Shown here one piece after another: positions 17,126 to 25,530 of a DNA stretch of 64,000 nt (the first letter of the stretch is position 1; each line of letters opens with the position of its first letter). Made by a program: the position numbers and the translations under genes. This stretch comes from Desulfosudis oleivorans (GTDB lineage: Bacteria; Desulfobacterota; Desulfobacteria; Desulfobacterales; SURF-7), in the NCBI GenBank assembly GCA_020723305.1, contig DYJC01000009.1:1-64000 (forward strand), given 5' to 3'. The notes below the pieces were generated by a model that saw only the letters and a program-made list of their open reading frames with translations, searched no databases and was not told where the DNA came from.

Positions 17126-18055
17126 ATGAGCAAGGGCGCTGTCTGATTGAAGCCTGGCCTTGAATCTTTCTATGATCGTGCTGACCGTGCTGTAATTATC
17201 GATCTCAAACTGCTCTCCGATGCCTTTCAGGGACTCTCCTCTCAAATGCCGGGAAAGATACAACCCCATGGCTCTGGCTTCATTGAAAACCGCTCGTTTC
17301 GCGGTGTACAGCATAGCTTCATCAATGCTGTAATACTTGCAGACCGCCTGCTTGATTCGGGCCATATCCGGGGCAAGACGCTTTGATTCCGGTATTTCAA
17401 CATGCCGCTTTTGTTCAAAGAATGTGGTTTTCACTCTGTCAATAAACCGGTTATCCCCAAGAATGGATGGCAGCTTTTTCAGGCTCAAAATCCCTAACAG
17501 TGTATCATCCTCTTTCTCACCCATAAATGCCCGGTATTTCTTTTCCCTTGATTCCGGTTCCCCGGCAAGCATGGACAGGATGAACTGCTTATGCAGCCAG
17601 TTCCATTCTTTCCGTCGGGTCAGATATCCGGCATGGCTTGACCATTCATAATGCTCCGCTTTTGTAACCAGTCCGGCTCGTACCGGATTTCGATGAATAT
17701 AGCGCACCAGTTGCAGCAAATAACCATCTTCGGCAACCACAACCGCTTTATACCTGCCCCGAAACAATTGGCCGTCCAGAGAACGGCACCTGTTGTAACG
17801 CTGGGTGTAGACGCCATTAATGTGCCGCATACACCGGGATAGATTTGCTTCCGGTGTTTGAACCAGTAAGTGATAATGATTGGGCATCAGGCAGAAGGCG
17901 CTGATCCGCAATGCAAAAAGCTGAATCGCTTCATGCAGGATTTCGATGAACTGCGCATAGTCATCTTTTGATTCAAAAACCGGCTCCCCGTGTCGGCCGC
18001 GATTCATGACATGATACCAGGCGTTTGAATATTCTATGCGTAGTGGTCTGGACAT
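17078..18055 (-). CDS. REP-associated tyrosine transposase (IS200-like, RAYT)
   Basis: This 325-residue protein has a Y1_Tnp domain: RIEYSNAWYHVMNRG at the start, then FCLMPNHYHLLVQTP with the HxH metal-binding pair, RYNRCRSLDGQLFRGRYKA and VRYIHRNPVRAGLV. RAYTs are single-strand-specific domesticated transposases that act on REP hairpins. The C-terminal ~120 residues include a helix-turn-helix-like region (LKGIGEQFEIDNYSTVSTII), as in DnaA-like tails of this subgroup. The gene is flanked on both sides by the repeats listed, and a partial copy of its 5' end lies just upstream. It looks intact. Confidence 0.92.
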   Translation of the reverse strand: MSRPLRIEYSNAWYHVMNRGRHGEPVFESKDDYAQFIEILHEAIQLFALRISAFCLMPNHYHLLVQTPEANLSRCMRHINGVYTQRYNRCRSLDGQLFRGRYKAVVVAEDGYLLQLVRYIHRNPVRAGLVTKAEHYEWSSHAGYLTRRKEWNWLHKQFILSMLAGEPESREKKYRAFMGEKEDDTLLGILSLKKLPSILGDNRFIDRVKTTFFEQKRHVEIPESKRLAPDMARIKQAVCKYYSIDEAMLYTAKRAVFNEARAMGLYLSRHLRGESLKGIGEQFEIDNYSTVSTIIERFKARLQSDSALAHRVDQVRQIIMSQEQT

Positions 18056-18080
18056 GGATTCCTGTTATAGGATTATCTTT

Positions 18081-18109
18081 AATGAGCCAAGAGCAGACTC
18101 GACCCTTTG
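18081..18109. repeat. RAYT-associated repeat, copy 3
   Basis: The sequence is an inverted relative of copies 1 and 2 (AATGAGCCAAGAGCAGACTC, then GACCCTTTG). It lies 26 bp upstream of the transposase start, so the gene is bounded by inverted repeats at 17072 and 18081. Confidence 0.72.
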
Positions 18110-18258
18110 ACCAATGCAAAAAGCTGAATCGCCTCATGCAGGATCTCGATAAACCGTTCATAGTCATCTTTTGATTCAAAAACCGGTTCCCCATGTCGGC
18201 CGCGATTCATGACATGATACCAGGCGTTTGGATATTCTATGCGAAGTGGTCTTGACAT
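18110..18258 (-). pseudogene. 5' fragment of a second RAYT gene
   Basis: About 145 bp encode the first ~48 residues of a transposase very similar to the intact neighbour (MSRPLRIEYPNAWYHVMNRG, EPVFESKDDYERFIEILHEA) and then end at repeat copy 3. The match begins again at the same residue inside the intact gene (near 17911). This is a truncated duplicate, probably left by unequal recombination or abortive transposition. Confidence 0.85.
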
Positions 18259-18283
18259 AGACTCTCTTCATAAAAAATTTTCA

Positions 18284-18311
18284 AATGAGTCAAGAGCGGA
18301 CTTGACCCTTT
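18284..18311. repeat. RAYT-associated repeat, copy 4
   Basis: AATGAGTCAAGAGCGGACTT followed by GACCCTTT closes the RAYT region on the right. Its orientation matches copy 3 and is opposite to copies 1 and 2. Confidence 0.72.
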
Positions 18312-18313
18312 CA

Positions 18314-18865
18314 CTAATAGACTTTCTCAATAAAATCGACTGTTGCATTGCAGGCGTACCCTGCTATTGCCTTTGATTGGTTCAGGCTATTTTGGTGATA
18401 TTGAATTAAATCATCCGGCCAATTATCGTAATTAGAAAAACTTTTCAGTTCTGTTAATACTGCCGTGTAATAAAAGTGTGTAGCGTTAAGGGCAACAACC
18501 ATTTCTGGAACATTGCTGACTGGGCGAACTTCTATGTGAGCTACATCTTTGTCTCTATAGATCTTTATTGTTTCCCGGTATTCTTCCCACTCATCTTGGG
18601 TTAATCCAAGGAATGACTGCAATTTCTCCTTAAAGCCATTAACATTACTTATAATTTTTTTCCAATGCAAATCATCGTTATGGTAGCCAAACAAATGGAA
18701 CCAATCCAATACAGCTAGATCTATGCTGTTATTGTACATATAGATCCAAAAATTTAACTTTCGTGCTTCTTTAAACTCATGAAGAGCACGATGGTAAGAA
18801 AGTTGGCGTGCGAAATCAGCACATTTAAACCCAACTCGACGTAATAATTTTTCTCTTTTCGTCAT
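18314..18865 (-). CDS. Hypothetical protein with a HEPN-like R-x5-H motif
   Basis: I do not recognise the family of this 183-residue, largely helical protein. One visible motif is YRDKDVAHIEV, with R104 and H110 spaced as in the R-x4-6-H active site of HEPN RNases. The surrounding sequence (a long amphipathic helix before it, an AHI strand-turn after) fits loosely. No signal peptide or membrane segment is present. Base composition is AT-richer than the neighbours, which suggests acquisition with the adjacent RAYT zone. It could be a solitary HEPN-type defence or stress protein, but this rests on one short motif. Confidence 0.6.
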   Translation of the reverse strand: MTKREKLLRRVGFKCADFARQLSYHRALHEFKEARKLNFWIYMYNNSIDLAVLDWFHLFGYHNDDLHWKKIISNVNGFKEKLQSFLGLTQDEWEEYRETIKIYRDKDVAHIEVRPVSNVPEMVVALNATHFYYTAVLTELKSFSNYDNWPDDLIQYHQNSLNQSKAIAGYACNATVDFIEKVY

Positions 18866-18916
18866 CTTTTTCCAACCGTAATGAGCTGCTCAGGAGATGC
18901 GTTTGTTTTCAGTAAA

Positions 18917-19276
18917 TTATTCTTTTCCTGTCTTGATATCGTTCGATTTATTCGCTTTCATTTTCCCTGTCCATATCTGTCTGTTCTTGTCATATCCAAG
19001 AGGATATAAAGCTTTGTATATTGCCGCACCTAACAAAACTACACCAAATATTGCGCCAGAAATCCAATCATAATCCGACTTAATTGTAAATATTGGCGGA
19101 AACTTACTTCTGTATTCGAAAAAAATGACCAATAAGAATAGCACAAAATAGAAACCCACATATAGTATAAAACCAATAAGCCCAAGAAACAGTATTATTA
19201 CCAGCAGTACGCGTCCTGGTTCGCTTGCAAGCAGAACTCCGATAGCGATGACTGTAAGCAGAATATAAAACATCAT
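18917..19276 (-). CDS. Hypothetical small membrane protein
   Basis: The 119-residue product has two long hydrophobic stretches at the N-terminus (about residues 2-22 and 24-55). A third hydrophobic segment follows near SGAIFGVVLLGAAIYKAL, and the tail is basic and cytoplasmic-looking, rich in Lys. No family motif is recognised. It lies 51 bp upstream of the HEPN-like gene on the same strand, and both are AT-rich, so they may have arrived together. Confidence 0.55.
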   Translation of the reverse strand: MMFYILLTVIAIGVLLASEPGRVLLVIILFLGLIGFILYVGFYFVLFLLVIFFEYRSKFPPIFTIKSDYDWISGAIFGVVLLGAAIYKALYPLGYDKNRQIWTGKMKANKSNDIKTGKE

Positions 19277-20028
19277 TTATTGGTGGTTCCTTGGAAATAT
19301 AATCATTTATTCACAAGTCAAACTTTCTGACCTGACCTGATATTGACTGCTTTCCAGGCACTTTTTCCCTGATTAGTTGATATTGACGGGGTTTTCAGGC
19401 ATCTGTTCCCTGATAATTGAACCTAATATTTTCGCAACAATTCGTCTGGAAATCAGAAGCTGTTCAATATAAAGCCTGGACGCCTGAACCCGAATCTTTT
19501 TGACCATAATGTTTTTTTCCACAGAACCATTTTATCGAATCGATGTCAATACAAATCAGCCTGTATATGATGGATGAACTCCTTGAAATCATGTTGTTTC
19601 ACTGTTATCCGTCGCTGTCAGAACAATCCAGCAGGCTGGTGGATTTGAAAATTTACCCACTCCAAAATCAATTTCCGAAATCACCTGCTGAAAAATAAGC
19701 CGGAAATTGGATCTTTGAAAACGCCTCCGACCGTCAGCAACGATTTCGCGTCTGCGTTGTAGCGTCCGGGGAAGAGCGCATCAACAAACCGATTATGGAA
19801 AAGAAACGACAGGAAAAAAGCACATCCCCCTGACCCCCTTCAAAGGGGGAATTATTTCATTCTGGCCCCTCTTCAAAAGGAAAATTTTTTCATTCCGCTT
19901 TTGTGTCCGCTTTTGTGTTGATCCTGGTTCGGTCTTTTCTATAATTGATTGATATCCTGAATTGTGCTTATATGTCTTTTCTTATGTTGAATGCGGATTG
20001 TGAATCAAACAAAAAGGGTATTTACAAC
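19277..20028. other. Long intergenic region without a clear gene
   Basis: This 750-bp stretch contains a 40-bp imperfect tandem repeat near its left end and scattered palindromic fragments (for example CCCCCTTCAAAGGGGG near 19838). Short frames lack ribosome-binding sites. Its patchy composition suggests remnants of mobile DNA plus the promoter of the following operon, but no insertion-sequence protein is recognisable. Confidence 0.5.
19339..19418. repeat. Two imperfect 40-bp tandem units
   Basis: Each unit starts GATATTGAC, contains TTTTCAGGCA or TTTCCAGGCA, and ends CCCTGAT(T/A)A(G/A)TT. The period is exactly 40 bp. No further copies follow. It may be a regulatory duplication or the edge of an eroded element. 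Confidence 0.6.
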
Positions 20029-21096
20029 ATGATAACCAAATTTTCGGCAGATTCTTTGCCCGCCCTGATCGGCAGCCTTCCTCTGGACGATCACAGGAAG
20101 GCCATTGATCTGGTAATGGAATATTCCCCTGAAATTCCCCTGTGGGTGCAGCTTCCCTGCTTTCCGGAAGAAGGCATGATGGCCCAGTTTCTGCCGGGAA
20201 TGCCGGGACTGAAAACTGCGGATGACAAGACCTTTATTGATACGGATGATCCGGATTTTGACCCGGAACTGCTTGCATTTTATGAAGAATATCTGGCAGT
20301 GACCGGAGAAGAAGCCGATCTTTCCAGCTCCCGGTTCCGGCTGACAACGGAAACCGCGGCCGGTTTTTTCGAATTCATGAAAAAACTGGATGAAACCCAG
20401 ACCAGACCCAAAGCACTCAAAGCCCAGATCACCGGGCCGGTCACCTTTGGCATTGGTATGACAGACCAGGATGGCCGGGCCATCTTTTATGATGACCGGC
20501 TGCGGGATGTGATGGTCAAACTGCTGGCCATGAAAGCCAGGTGGCAGGTGCGGCAGTTGAAAAAATACGGGCTTCCGGTGATTCTTTTCTTTGATGAACC
20601 GGCTTTGACCGGGTTTGGATCTTCCGCCTTTATCAGCATTACCCAGGAGGACATTGCCGCCTGCTTTGCAGAGGTTTTTGATGCCGTGCATGCCGAGGGC
20701 GGACTGGCAGGGGTGCATGTGTGCGCCAATGCCGAGTGGTCTCTGATCCTGGATTCTCCGGCAGATATCGTGAGTTTTGATGCTTATGCCTATTTTGACA
20801 AGTTTGTATTGTATGCGGATGATATCCGGAACTTCATGGCCAGAGGCAAGATTCTGGCGTGGGGCATTGTGCCGACCTTGAATGCAGAGGATCTGGAAAA
20901 AGAAACCACAGAATCCCTGACCAGGCTCTGGAAAGAGCGGGCAGCGCAGATTGAAAGGCTGGGTATTGATTTTGCTGTGATTAAAGCACAATCCCTGATC
21001 ACACCCAGTTGCGGAACCGGATCGTTGAGCCTTGCACAGGCAACTAAGGTTCTCCGGATAAACCAGGAGGTTTCCCGGAATATTCAAAATTTATAA
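20029..21096 (+). CDS. MetE C-terminal-like (methionine synthase / UROD superfamily) protein
   Basis: The 355-residue protein has the single-domain barrel of cobalamin-independent methionine-synthase-like proteins, not full-length MetE. Candidate zinc ligands are present: GVHVCANAEW (His ~230, Cys ~232) and ITPSCGTGSLS (Cys ~328). LIGSLPLDDH at the start and TGPVTFGIGM in the middle also fit the superfamily. Such short proteins act as core methionine synthases or as methyltransferases with corrinoid or other partners. I start at the ATG 20029 (AAAGGG upstream) rather than 19945. It leads an operon with a MoxR ATPase, a VWA protein and a CCG Fe-S protein, an unusual setting for methionine synthesis. 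Confidence 0.82.
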   Translation: MITKFSADSLPALIGSLPLDDHRKAIDLVMEYSPEIPLWVQLPCFPEEGMMAQFLPGMPGLKTADDKTFIDTDDPDFDPELLAFYEEYLAVTGEEADLSSSRFRLTTETAAGFFEFMKKLDETQTRPKALKAQITGPVTFGIGMTDQDGRAIFYDDRLRDVMVKLLAMKARWQVRQLKKYGLPVILFFDEPALTGFGSSAFISITQEDIAACFAEVFDAVHAEGGLAGVHVCANAEWSLILDSPADIVSFDAYAYFDKFVLYADDIRNFMARGKILAWGIVPTLNAEDLEKETTESLTRLWKERAAQIERLGIDFAVIKAQSLITPSCGTGSLSLAQATKVLRINQEVSRNIQNL

Positions 21097-21109
21097 AAGA
21101 GAGGAATGA

Positions 21110-21967
21110 ATGAATCAAATCAAGAATCAACAACAGAGATTTTCCGGAGCTGACCAGTATATCCTGGATGAAGAGCTTGCCAAAATCGTCAATATTTCAA
21201 TGGTGCTTGAGATGCCTCTGCTGCTCAAGGGAGAACCCGGGACCGGGAAAACCATGCTGGCCCATGCCATTGCCAAAAGCCTGAACATGCCCCTGATCGT
21301 GCTGAACGTAAAATCCAGCATGAAGCTGATCGATGCCCTGTATCAGTACGATACCCTGACCCGTCTGAATGACAGCCGGTTCGGTGATTCCAAGCGGGAT
21401 GTGAGCAACATCGAGGATTACCTTAGGATGGGCAAGATCGGCCAGGCCTTTACCGCAGAAAAAAGAACAGTTCTTCTGATCGATGAGATCGACAAGGCGG
21501 ACACGGATTTTCAGGATGACATGCTGGATGTGCTGGACCAGATGCAGTTTGACATCATCGAGACAGACCGGACGGTTTCGGCAGTGAACCGGCCGGTGAT
21601 CATCATCACCTCCAATGCCAAAAAAGATCTGTCTGATCCGTTCCTGGGAAGATGCAATTTCCATCATATCGCCTTTCCAGACCCCAAGATGATGCGGAAA
21701 ATCATCGGGGTGCATTTTCCCAAGATCAACGACAACCTGGCGGAAACCGCCATTTCGACTTTCTACAAACTGCGCGAGGTCAATTCCGTTGAAAAACGAC
21801 CGGCAACACGGGAGCTCATCAACTGGATCCGGGCCTTGCAGGCTGATCCGGACTTTAAACCCAGTTCCCTGAACAAAGGGGATATTCCCTACCTGGGCGT
21901 TTTGTTCAAAAAAAGCCAGGATTATGCCCTTGTTCAGGCAGGTGTGAAACGGCGGGGATTGTTCTGA
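21110..21967 (+). CDS. MoxR-family AAA+ ATPase
   Basis: The 285-residue ATPase carries a Walker A GEPGTGKTMLA (about residues 42-52), a Walker B TVLLIDEIDKAD and a sensor 1 VIIITSNAKKDLSDPFLGRC. MoxR-type ATPases act as chaperones that help assemble or activate partner enzymes, usually with a VWA protein, and here that partner is the next gene. The close relatives I recall are CoxD-like or dynein-related AAA proteins. It begins 14 bp after the MetE-like gene with a GAGAGGAATGA ribosome-binding region. Confidence 0.93.
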   Translation: MNQIKNQQQRFSGADQYILDEELAKIVNISMVLEMPLLLKGEPGTGKTMLAHAIAKSLNMPLIVLNVKSSMKLIDALYQYDTLTRLNDSRFGDSKRDVSNIEDYLRMGKIGQAFTAEKRTVLLIDEIDKADTDFQDDMLDVLDQMQFDIIETDRTVSAVNRPVIIITSNAKKDLSDPFLGRCNFHHIAFPDPKMMRKIIGVHFPKINDNLAETAISTFYKLREVNSVEKRPATRELINWIRALQADPDFKPSSLNKGDIPYLGVLFKKSQDYALVQAGVKRRGLF

Positions 21968-21977
21968 TGGAGATGTT

Positions 21978-23168
21978 ATGTTTATAGATTTTTTCTACAC
22001 CATGAAAGATCACGGAATTCCGGTAAGCCCCACATCCTTTTTAACCCTTCATAAGGCGCTGGATGCGGGACTGGTTTCCTCCCTGGAGGATTTTTATACT
22101 GCCGCCCGGACGATCCTGGTGAAAAGCGAACGGTATTTTGATCTGTTTGACCAGGTGTTTGCCCATTATTTCAAGGGAGCGGAACTGCCTGACTACGAAG
22201 GGGTTGAAATTGACGCAATGGCCAAAGCCATGCTGGAACACTGGCTGAAAGACCCCCAGGCCCTTGCCGATGCAATGGGCGAAGACCCGGAAAATCTGAG
22301 CAAGCTGACACCGGATGAACTGATCGAATATTTTAAAAAACGACTGAAAGATCAGACCGAACGCCATGACGGGGGAAGCAAATGGATCGGAACCGGCGGA
22401 AGATCCCCGGTCGGCCATTCCGGGCATCATCCCGGAGGAATGCGTGTGGGCGGGGTTTCCCGGAACAAATCCGCGGTCAAGGTGGCTATGGAGAGAAGAT
22501 ACAAGGATTATTCCCTGGAAGGCCCGTTGACCGAGGCCATGATGGGCGAGGCTTTGAAACGGCTCCGGAATCTGGTTCCCGCCGGCCCCAGGGACCAGGT
22601 GAATGTGGACAAAACCATCTACCAGACCATGAAAAACGCCGGAGAGATCGAAATCATCTTTGACCAGGATCTGAAAGACCGTCTCAAGGTTATGCTGGCC
22701 ATTGACAATGGCGGATGGTCCATGGACCCCTATATTTCCGTGGTACAGACCCTGTTCAACTATTCCCGCGCCCAGTTCAAGGATCTGAAAACCTATTTTT
22801 TCCACAACACCATTTACGATACCATCTGGGAAGATCCTTCCCGGTTTAAAAAACCAATCAAGGTGGATGAACTTGTTAAAAAAGACCCGGAAACCCGGCT
22901 GATCATTGTGGGAGACGCCAGCATGGCCCCCTATGAACTCATGGCACGGGACGGATCGATTTACATCCATGAGCGGAGCGGACGGGCGAGTCTGGACAGC
23001 CTGAACTTTCTTGCCGATACTTTTCGCCACTGTGTCTGGCTGAATCCGGTTCCGCCTAGGATGTGGAATTACACGGGCACGATCCAGACCATCAGCCGGA
23101 TTTTTCCCATGTTTGAGCTTTCCATTGACGGCCTTGAAAAAGCGATCCTGCAACTGATGGCCAAATAA
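21978..23168 (+). CDS. VWA-domain protein, CoxE-like
   Basis: This 396-residue cytoplasmic protein starts with the CoxE-type FYTMKDHGIPVSPTSFLTLHKAL. A flexible Gly/His-rich linker (TGGRSPVGHSGHHPGGMRVGG) lies in the middle, and a C-terminal von Willebrand A domain follows. The metal-ion site is degenerate: AIDNGGWSM stands where DxSxS is usual, with IVGDASMAPYE further on. VWA proteins of this class pair with MoxR ATPases, and the ATPase gene ends 10 bp upstream. The system's target is probably another product of the operon or a redox enzyme elsewhere. Confidence 0.9.
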   Translation: MFIDFFYTMKDHGIPVSPTSFLTLHKALDAGLVSSLEDFYTAARTILVKSERYFDLFDQVFAHYFKGAELPDYEGVEIDAMAKAMLEHWLKDPQALADAMGEDPENLSKLTPDELIEYFKKRLKDQTERHDGGSKWIGTGGRSPVGHSGHHPGGMRVGGVSRNKSAVKVAMERRYKDYSLEGPLTEAMMGEALKRLRNLVPAGPRDQVNVDKTIYQTMKNAGEIEIIFDQDLKDRLKVMLAIDNGGWSMDPYISVVQTLFNYSRAQFKDLKTYFFHNTIYDTIWEDPSRFKKPIKVDELVKKDPETRLIIVGDASMAPYELMARDGSIYIHERSGRASLDSLNFLADTFRHCVWLNPVPPRMWNYTGTIQTISRIFPMFELSIDGLEKAILQLMAK

Positions 23169-23201
23169 CCGAACAACCCTGTTTCACCAGGAGAATGCCT
23201 C

Positions 23202-24521
23202 GTGTCGAACATCCGGAAACTGGCAGGACAATTCAAAGAGCTGGAAGACAAACTTGCGGTATGTACCCGGTGCGGAATGTGCCAGGTTGTGTGCCCCCTG
23301 TATGCCGAAACCGGAAGAGAGTCTGACCTTGCCCGCGGAAAGCTGGCCCTTCTGGACGGCCTGGCTCAGGAGATGTTCAACAATCCGGATGGCGTCTCCG
23401 AACGTCTGAACCGTTGCCTGTTATGCGGTTCCTGCCAGGCTGGATGCTCCAGCGGCGTGGATGTGATTGAAATATTTTTAAAAGCCCGATCCATACTGGC
23501 GGAATACAAAGGTCTGTCCGGATCCCAGAAACTCCTGTTTCGCAGCGTTCTGGCAAAACCGGAACTCTTTAACACAGTGACCGGTTTTGTTTCAAAATTT
23601 CAGCCCTTGTTTACCCGGCAGGTAAATCCATTGCTGGGAACCTCCTGCGCCAGGATGGCAACACCGCTTCTTGGAAACCGCCACTTTGTTCCTTTGTCCA
23701 CAGTACCATTTCATCAAAATACGCCCATGCTGGATACTCCGCCCGGGAAATCCGGAGTCCGGGTCGGCTTTTTTGCCGGATGCCTTCTGGACAAGGTGTT
23801 TCCCCAGGTAGCCGAGGCAACCATCCAGGTGCTCCAGCATCATGGCGTGGGCATATGGATGCCGGAAAATCAGGGATGCTGCGGCATACCTGCGCTTTCT
23901 TCCGGAGATGTCGAAGCTTTCCGGCAACTGGTTCAGCACAACATCAACCTGTTTGATGCCGGGCACATGGACTATCTCATTACCTCCTGCGCAACCTGCA
24001 CCTATACCATAAAAAAAATCTGGCCCATGATGATTCAGAGCGATTCCCATGAAGTAACGGAAAAAGTAAATGCTCTTTCCGCTAAAACCATGGATATCAG
24101 TCGGTTTCTAGTAAAAATCCTGGGCGTTGCCGCTTCTTCATCTGAAAAAGCTCCTCCCCGGAAAAAAATTACCTATCATGATCCCTGCCATCTGAAAAAA
24201 TCGCTGGGCATATCTGCTGAACCCCGGACGCTGATCCAAGCTGATCCCAATTCATCTCTTGTGGAGATGGCAGACGCTGACCGCTGCTGCGGAATGGGGG
24301 GCAGTTTCAATCTGCATCACTACGATCTTTCGGCAGAGATCGGCTATGAAAAAGCTTCCCGCATCCTGGATACGGGCTGTGATGTGGTTGCCACCAGTTG
24401 CCCGGCCTGCATGGCCCAGTTGTCCGATGCCCTTTCCAGATGCAATAGCACCATCCAGGTCAAACATGTTGTTGAAATTTATTTTGACAGTGACCTTGAC
24501 AAATTCAGGATGGATTCTTAA
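23202..24521 (+). CDS. GlcF/HdrD-like Fe-S oxidoreductase with two CCG domains
   Basis: The 439-residue protein has two N-terminal [4Fe-4S] motifs (CTRCGMCQVVCP and CLLCGSCQAGCSSG). Two CCG domains follow, with NQGCCGIPA at about residue 225 and DRCCGMGGSF at about 360, plus paired SCATC and SCPAC segments. This is the layout of glycolate-oxidase iron-sulfur subunits and of heterodisulfide-reductase-like subunits. No FAD-containing GlcD-type partner is adjacent, so it may pass electrons for the operon's other proteins. It starts at GTG with AGGAG eleven bases before and is followed by a strong terminator. Confidence 0.9.
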   Translation: MSNIRKLAGQFKELEDKLAVCTRCGMCQVVCPLYAETGRESDLARGKLALLDGLAQEMFNNPDGVSERLNRCLLCGSCQAGCSSGVDVIEIFLKARSILAEYKGLSGSQKLLFRSVLAKPELFNTVTGFVSKFQPLFTRQVNPLLGTSCARMATPLLGNRHFVPLSTVPFHQNTPMLDTPPGKSGVRVGFFAGCLLDKVFPQVAEATIQVLQHHGVGIWMPENQGCCGIPALSSGDVEAFRQLVQHNINLFDAGHMDYLITSCATCTYTIKKIWPMMIQSDSHEVTEKVNALSAKTMDISRFLVKILGVAASSSEKAPPRKKITYHDPCHLKKSLGISAEPRTLIQADPNSSLVEMADADRCCGMGGSFNLHHYDLSAEIGYEKASRILDTGCDVVATSCPACMAQLSDALSRCNSTIQVKHVVEIYFDSDLDKFRMDS

Positions 24522-24654
24522 TTTCGATCATAAAGTAATCTTTGAAAAAAAACGATCCGGACTGAGAAGTGTATCCGGTTTCATCACTCCTACCCTATTT
24601 CAAAGATGAAATATATGGTTATACCGCCAGATATAACCTTACAAATGCCAGTTA

Positions 24655-24685
24655 GCCGGTGGCGGGACACTGCCACCGGCTTTTT
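24655..24685 (+). terminator. Rho-independent terminator
   Basis: A perfect 9-bp stem GCCGGTGGC / GCCACCGGC with an 8-nt loop is followed by TTTTT. It lies 134 bp after the CCG protein and closes the 20-24.5 kb operon. Confidence 0.9.
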
Positions 24686-24782
24686 AATTTCAAAATAGAT
24701 ATGACCGTAAAAAAATCAAAACCTTGAAATCAAGGCATTGCAATCCTACGGCAATCCAGGCAAAATGGAATAAAATATCGGA

Positions 24783-24811
24783 TTGACACACAATTGTTTT
24801 CAATGTAAAGT
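24783..24811 (+). promoter_or_regulatory. Candidate sigma-70 promoter of lemA
   Basis: TTGACA and TAAAGT are separated by exactly 17 bp, about 80 bp before the lemA start. The -35 box is perfect and the -10 box is fair. Confidence 0.55.
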
Positions 24812-24891
24812 TTGTATCCAAAATGCAAATCCCTGTGCCTGACATCTCTTTTAATTTCAAAACAACCAATTAATGAATGGAGGAACCAATC

Positions 24892-25482
24892 ATGATCGGC
24901 TTCTTTGTTTTTCTGGGTATCGTTGTTCTGCTTGCCATCATTGTTATAGGTATTTACAATAGCCTGGTGACCCTGAGAAATCGCTTCCAGAATTCTTTTT
25001 CGCAGATCGATGTCCAGTTGAAACGCCGATATGATCTGATACCGAACCTTGTGGAAACAGCCAAGGGATATTTGAAACATGAACGTGAGACACTGGATGC
25101 CGTAATCCGGGCCAGAAACAGTGCCATGAGCGCAAGCAACACAGCCGCCCAAAGCCCCGGAGACCCGTCCGCCATGAAAGATCTCACCAGTGCGGAGGGA
25201 GCGCTTACCGGAGCCCTTGGCCGCATTTTTGCTCTGTCCGAGAGCTATCCGGATCTAAAGGCCAATCAAAACATGCTGGCCCTTCAGGAAGAACTGACCT
25301 CAACGGAAAACCGAATCAGTTTTGCGAGACAGGCCTTCAACGATGCAGTCACCAGCTACAACATCGGACGTGAAAAATTTCCCAACAGTGTGATTGCCAA
25401 TATGTTCAATTTTACCCAGGCTGCTTTGCTTGAATCAACCGAGTCGGCTGAAGAAAGAAAAGCACCCAAGGTATCTTTTTAA
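24892..25482 (+). CDS. lemA: LemA family protein
   Basis: This 196-residue protein has one N-terminal membrane segment (GFFVFLGIVVLLAIIVIGIY). The LemA core follows: NSLVTLRNRFQNSFSQIDVQLKRRYDLIPNLVE (described here as one segment), then TENRISFARQAFNDAVTSYN and FPNSVIANMFNF. LemA proteins are membrane-anchored, largely helical, and often encoded next to M48 proteases, as here. The ATG at 24892 is chosen because GGAGG precedes it by ten bases. The next gene is only 48 bp away. Confidence 0.95.
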   Translation: MIGFFVFLGIVVLLAIIVIGIYNSLVTLRNRFQNSFSQIDVQLKRRYDLIPNLVETAKGYLKHERETLDAVIRARNSAMSASNTAAQSPGDPSAMKDLTSAEGALTGALGRIFALSESYPDLKANQNMLALQEELTSTENRISFARQAFNDAVTSYNIGREKFPNSVIANMFNFTQAALLESTESAEERKAPKVSF

Positions 25483-25530
25483 AGGGAAAAACCCGAATAT
25501 CTCATAAATTTTTTCATGGTGGTTCGCCCT

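Noticed and set aside
20005-21087. A 360-residue frame on the minus strand
   Set aside because: It lies opposite the MetE-like gene, has no family pattern and is a codon-composition shadow.
22041-23153. A 370-residue frame on the minus strand
   Set aside because: It is antisense to the VWA gene and shows no recognisable motif or ribosome-binding site.
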